Shown in pieces: positions 21,471-23,151 of a DNA stretch of 23,151 nt. The position numbers and the translations under genes were made by a program. Under the pieces are notes generated by a model. The model did not search any database. It worked only from the letters and a program-made list of their open reading frames with translations, and was not told where the DNA came from. Origin of the DNA: Ciborinia camelliae (Eukaryota > Ascomycota > Leotiomycetes > Helotiales > Sclerotiniaceae); the NCBI GenBank assembly GCA_025890175.1, contig JANPYM010000013.1:853457-876607 (forward strand), written 5' to 3'. Each line of letters begins with the position of its first letter. The stretch's first letter is position 1.

Positions 21471-21575
21471 TCAGCTATCCTGCACCTTCTTCTAAACATT
21501 AGAATCTAGATTTTCATCAATACGAATCTTAGTTCCTAAATCATTAGATCCCCAAGTCGTCCTCGTGATAATATA

Positions 21576-23151
21576 TTTATATCATTTTATTTTTTTTGAT
21601 TCGTTAAAGGTTTTGTAAATACCTAACAAATATTAACTAAACATTGAAAATTATTTTAACAATTTTATTTTTAAAGTTTTTGTATTTGAAATTTTTTTTT
21701 TAATATAAAAAAACAAAAATTTTATTGATTTTTTTATTAAATAATTAAACTTTGTATTTTTTATTATTAAAAATATTTATATTTTTTTTATTTTTATAAT
21801 TTAGAATTTAAATCCTTAATTTTTATTAATATTATTTTTTATATCTTTTTACATTTTTTTTTTTAATTAATCTTTTTATCAATATTATAGTTTTTTTTGT
21901 TTTCTCTATAATAATTATCTAATACTTTATAAGTATTTTTATAATTTTTATTAAATCTATTTGTTTTTATTATACAAAATTAATTAATTTTTACAAAATT
22001 AAAAAAATATTAAAAAAAAATAATATTATAAATTAGAAATATTTATTTTTTAATAATTTTTTATTATTATACAATAAATATATTTATAAAAAAAAATCTT
22101 ATAGCTTATTATTTAAACAATTTTATTTTAATATTAATTAATTATTTTATTATTAATAAAAATATAATAATATAAAATTAAATTTTATTAAAAAATAAAA
22201 AATATAAAATTGTTTTATTTTTTATTAAAAAAAATATACTTTAATTATTTTTATTATAATTTATAAAACAAAATATATTAATCTAATATACAAATTTTAT
22301 AATATTAAAAAAGCTATTATAATTATAATATTTATTTTTTTTAATATAAATATAATTTTAATAAATTTACTAAATATTTATTAATATTCTATAAATTATT
22401 TTTCGCTTATTTATCAATCATTAATTAACATATATAAATATATTTTTCGTTTTTAATTAAAAAAATTAAAAATATAAAAATCAAAAATATATTAAATTTT
22501 AATTTGAATAATAAAGATTCACCAAAAAAAAAAACAAAAATCTTTACCCCAACTACCCTTTTTACTTCTTTTGCTTTTACAAAAAAAAAAAAAAAAAATT
22601 GTTATAAAAAATAAAAAAAAAATTACCTCAAAAAATAATACTTTCATTTAAAATATCTCTTTTTATTCTTCAAAAAAAATTTAGATTTTCAAAAAACTAA
22701 ATTTCAAATTATTTTTTAACAAAAATCAACAAAAAAACAATTTTTTTAAACTAAAATTTTTAAAAATTAATTTTTTTAAACTTTTTCAATTATTTTTAAA
22801 ATCTTTTAATTTTTGAATTATTTATTTTATTCTAACTTTTTACAATTTTTTAAATATTAAACAATTAATATATATTTCTTTTTCTTTGAAATATAAAACC
22901 TATAAACCTTTTTAAAATATTATTTTTAATTTTTTTTATTTTTTAATCTTAACCTTTTTAATAATATAAATACAAATATAAATAAAAATATTATTATTTA
23001 ATAAATAACCAATTTTTAATATATATCAAAAATTAATTGTTTTTTTTTAAAATCCCAATCTTTTAATCCTATTTTGCTTTTTAATAAAAATTCACTATCG
23101 AACATCTATTTTTCACTATTGATTAACAATAATTCCCTATTTAAATCTTAC
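21576..23151. other. Gene-free AT-rich block, pyrimidine-biased end
   Basis: No gene. From about 22.5 kb to the end plus-strand C greatly exceeds G (CCCCAACTACCCTTTTTACTT near 22546-22566), with a run of about 18 A at 22581-22598. C is often followed by A. No TATA, intron or reading frame is recognisable. The block continues past the window. Confidence 0.6.

Larger units (their letters stand above)
21296..21570 (+). mobile_element. Solo LTR, 275 bp, TSD atata
   Basis: The longest G+C-normal island. It starts TGTGACGAAGTTACAGGGG and ends CCTCGTGATA, with a perfect TSD atata at 21291-21295 and 21571-21575. The final TA is readily explained as CA with a C-to-T change. In order it has three CACGTG motifs (21322, 21333, 21348), a 25-nt hairpin, a 12-bp palindrome, a TATA box (21459-21470), then about 100 bp of C/T/A-rich R-U5-like sequence. 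This order is that of an LTR in plus orientation, and its start resembles fungal Ty3/gypsy LTRs, an impression from memory rather than a search. No primer-binding site follows and no polypurine tract precedes it, so it is solo. Confidence 0.8.

Noticed and set aside
1..23151. Mitochondrial or plastid DNA, or a protist genome, as explanation for the AT content
   Set aside because: No organelle genes, rRNA or tRNA set is present, and the sharp G+C-normal LTR islands in gene-free AT DNA fit a fungal nuclear AT compartment better. An AT-rich anaerobic fungus or protist cannot be fully excluded.
1..23151. CRISPR array, riboswitch, operon or phage module
   Set aside because: No regularly spaced repeats with unique spacers, no bacterial gene organisation and no coding sequence was seen.

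Overview
This 23.15-kb window contains no protein-coding gene that I can support. The background is extremely AT-rich: by eye about 5-8% G+C, with many 60-base lines holding only one to four G or C. Set into it are a few sharply bounded islands of roughly 40-55% G+C. Most of these read as solo LTRs of retrotransposons: TG...CA ends, short inverted termini and, in most cases, 5-bp target-site duplications (TSDs). The best fit is a fungal AT-rich isochore or regional centromere built from transposon relics decayed by a RIP-like cytosine-mutating process, with younger LTRs landed in it. The organism cannot be named from this sequence, and the centromere reading is a hypothesis.

Layout. 1-2501 is featureless AT. 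A 188-bp solo LTR lies at 2507-2694 (minus), with near-identical copies at 7057-7244 (minus) and 18506-18693 (plus); each has its own perfect 5-bp TSD. 2700-7051 is AT-rich with two weakly preserved patches, near 3926-3952 and 5420-5535. 7250-12458 holds simple repeats and decayed tandem arrays: (TTA)7, a roughly 130-bp repeat at 9091-9440, an 18-19-bp purine-rich minisatellite at 9936-10165, (TAAA)n, and a 30-bp duplication. 12464-12584 is a 121-bp TG...CA element with TSD aatac and a tRNA-like 3' half. A second LTR family (TGTTGAA...TTCAAYA, Ty1/copia-like ends) is at 12972-13120, about 14712-14879 and 18057-18230. An unassigned island is at 14586-14680. A partial LTR-like sequence starts at 15038. 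A 275-bp solo LTR with TSD atata is at 21296-21570. The rest, including 15150-18051, 18699-21290 and 21576-23151, is AT-rich with alternating G/C strand bias.

How the parts relate. Three otherwise different LTR sequences (the 188-bp family, 15038 and 21296) share one promoter plan: a CACGTG palindrome near the 5' end followed by GTCTATATWAGR, a likely TATA box. The perfect TSDs are AT-only or nearly so, meaning the elements inserted after their targets were already AT-rich. The 188-bp copies differ at only seven sites, all transitions, although they sit in DNA that has lost nearly all G+C. This fits elements that are young, too short to be recognised by RIP, or both. Residual C in the background is often followed by A, so the decay is not obviously the classical CpA-directed RIP.
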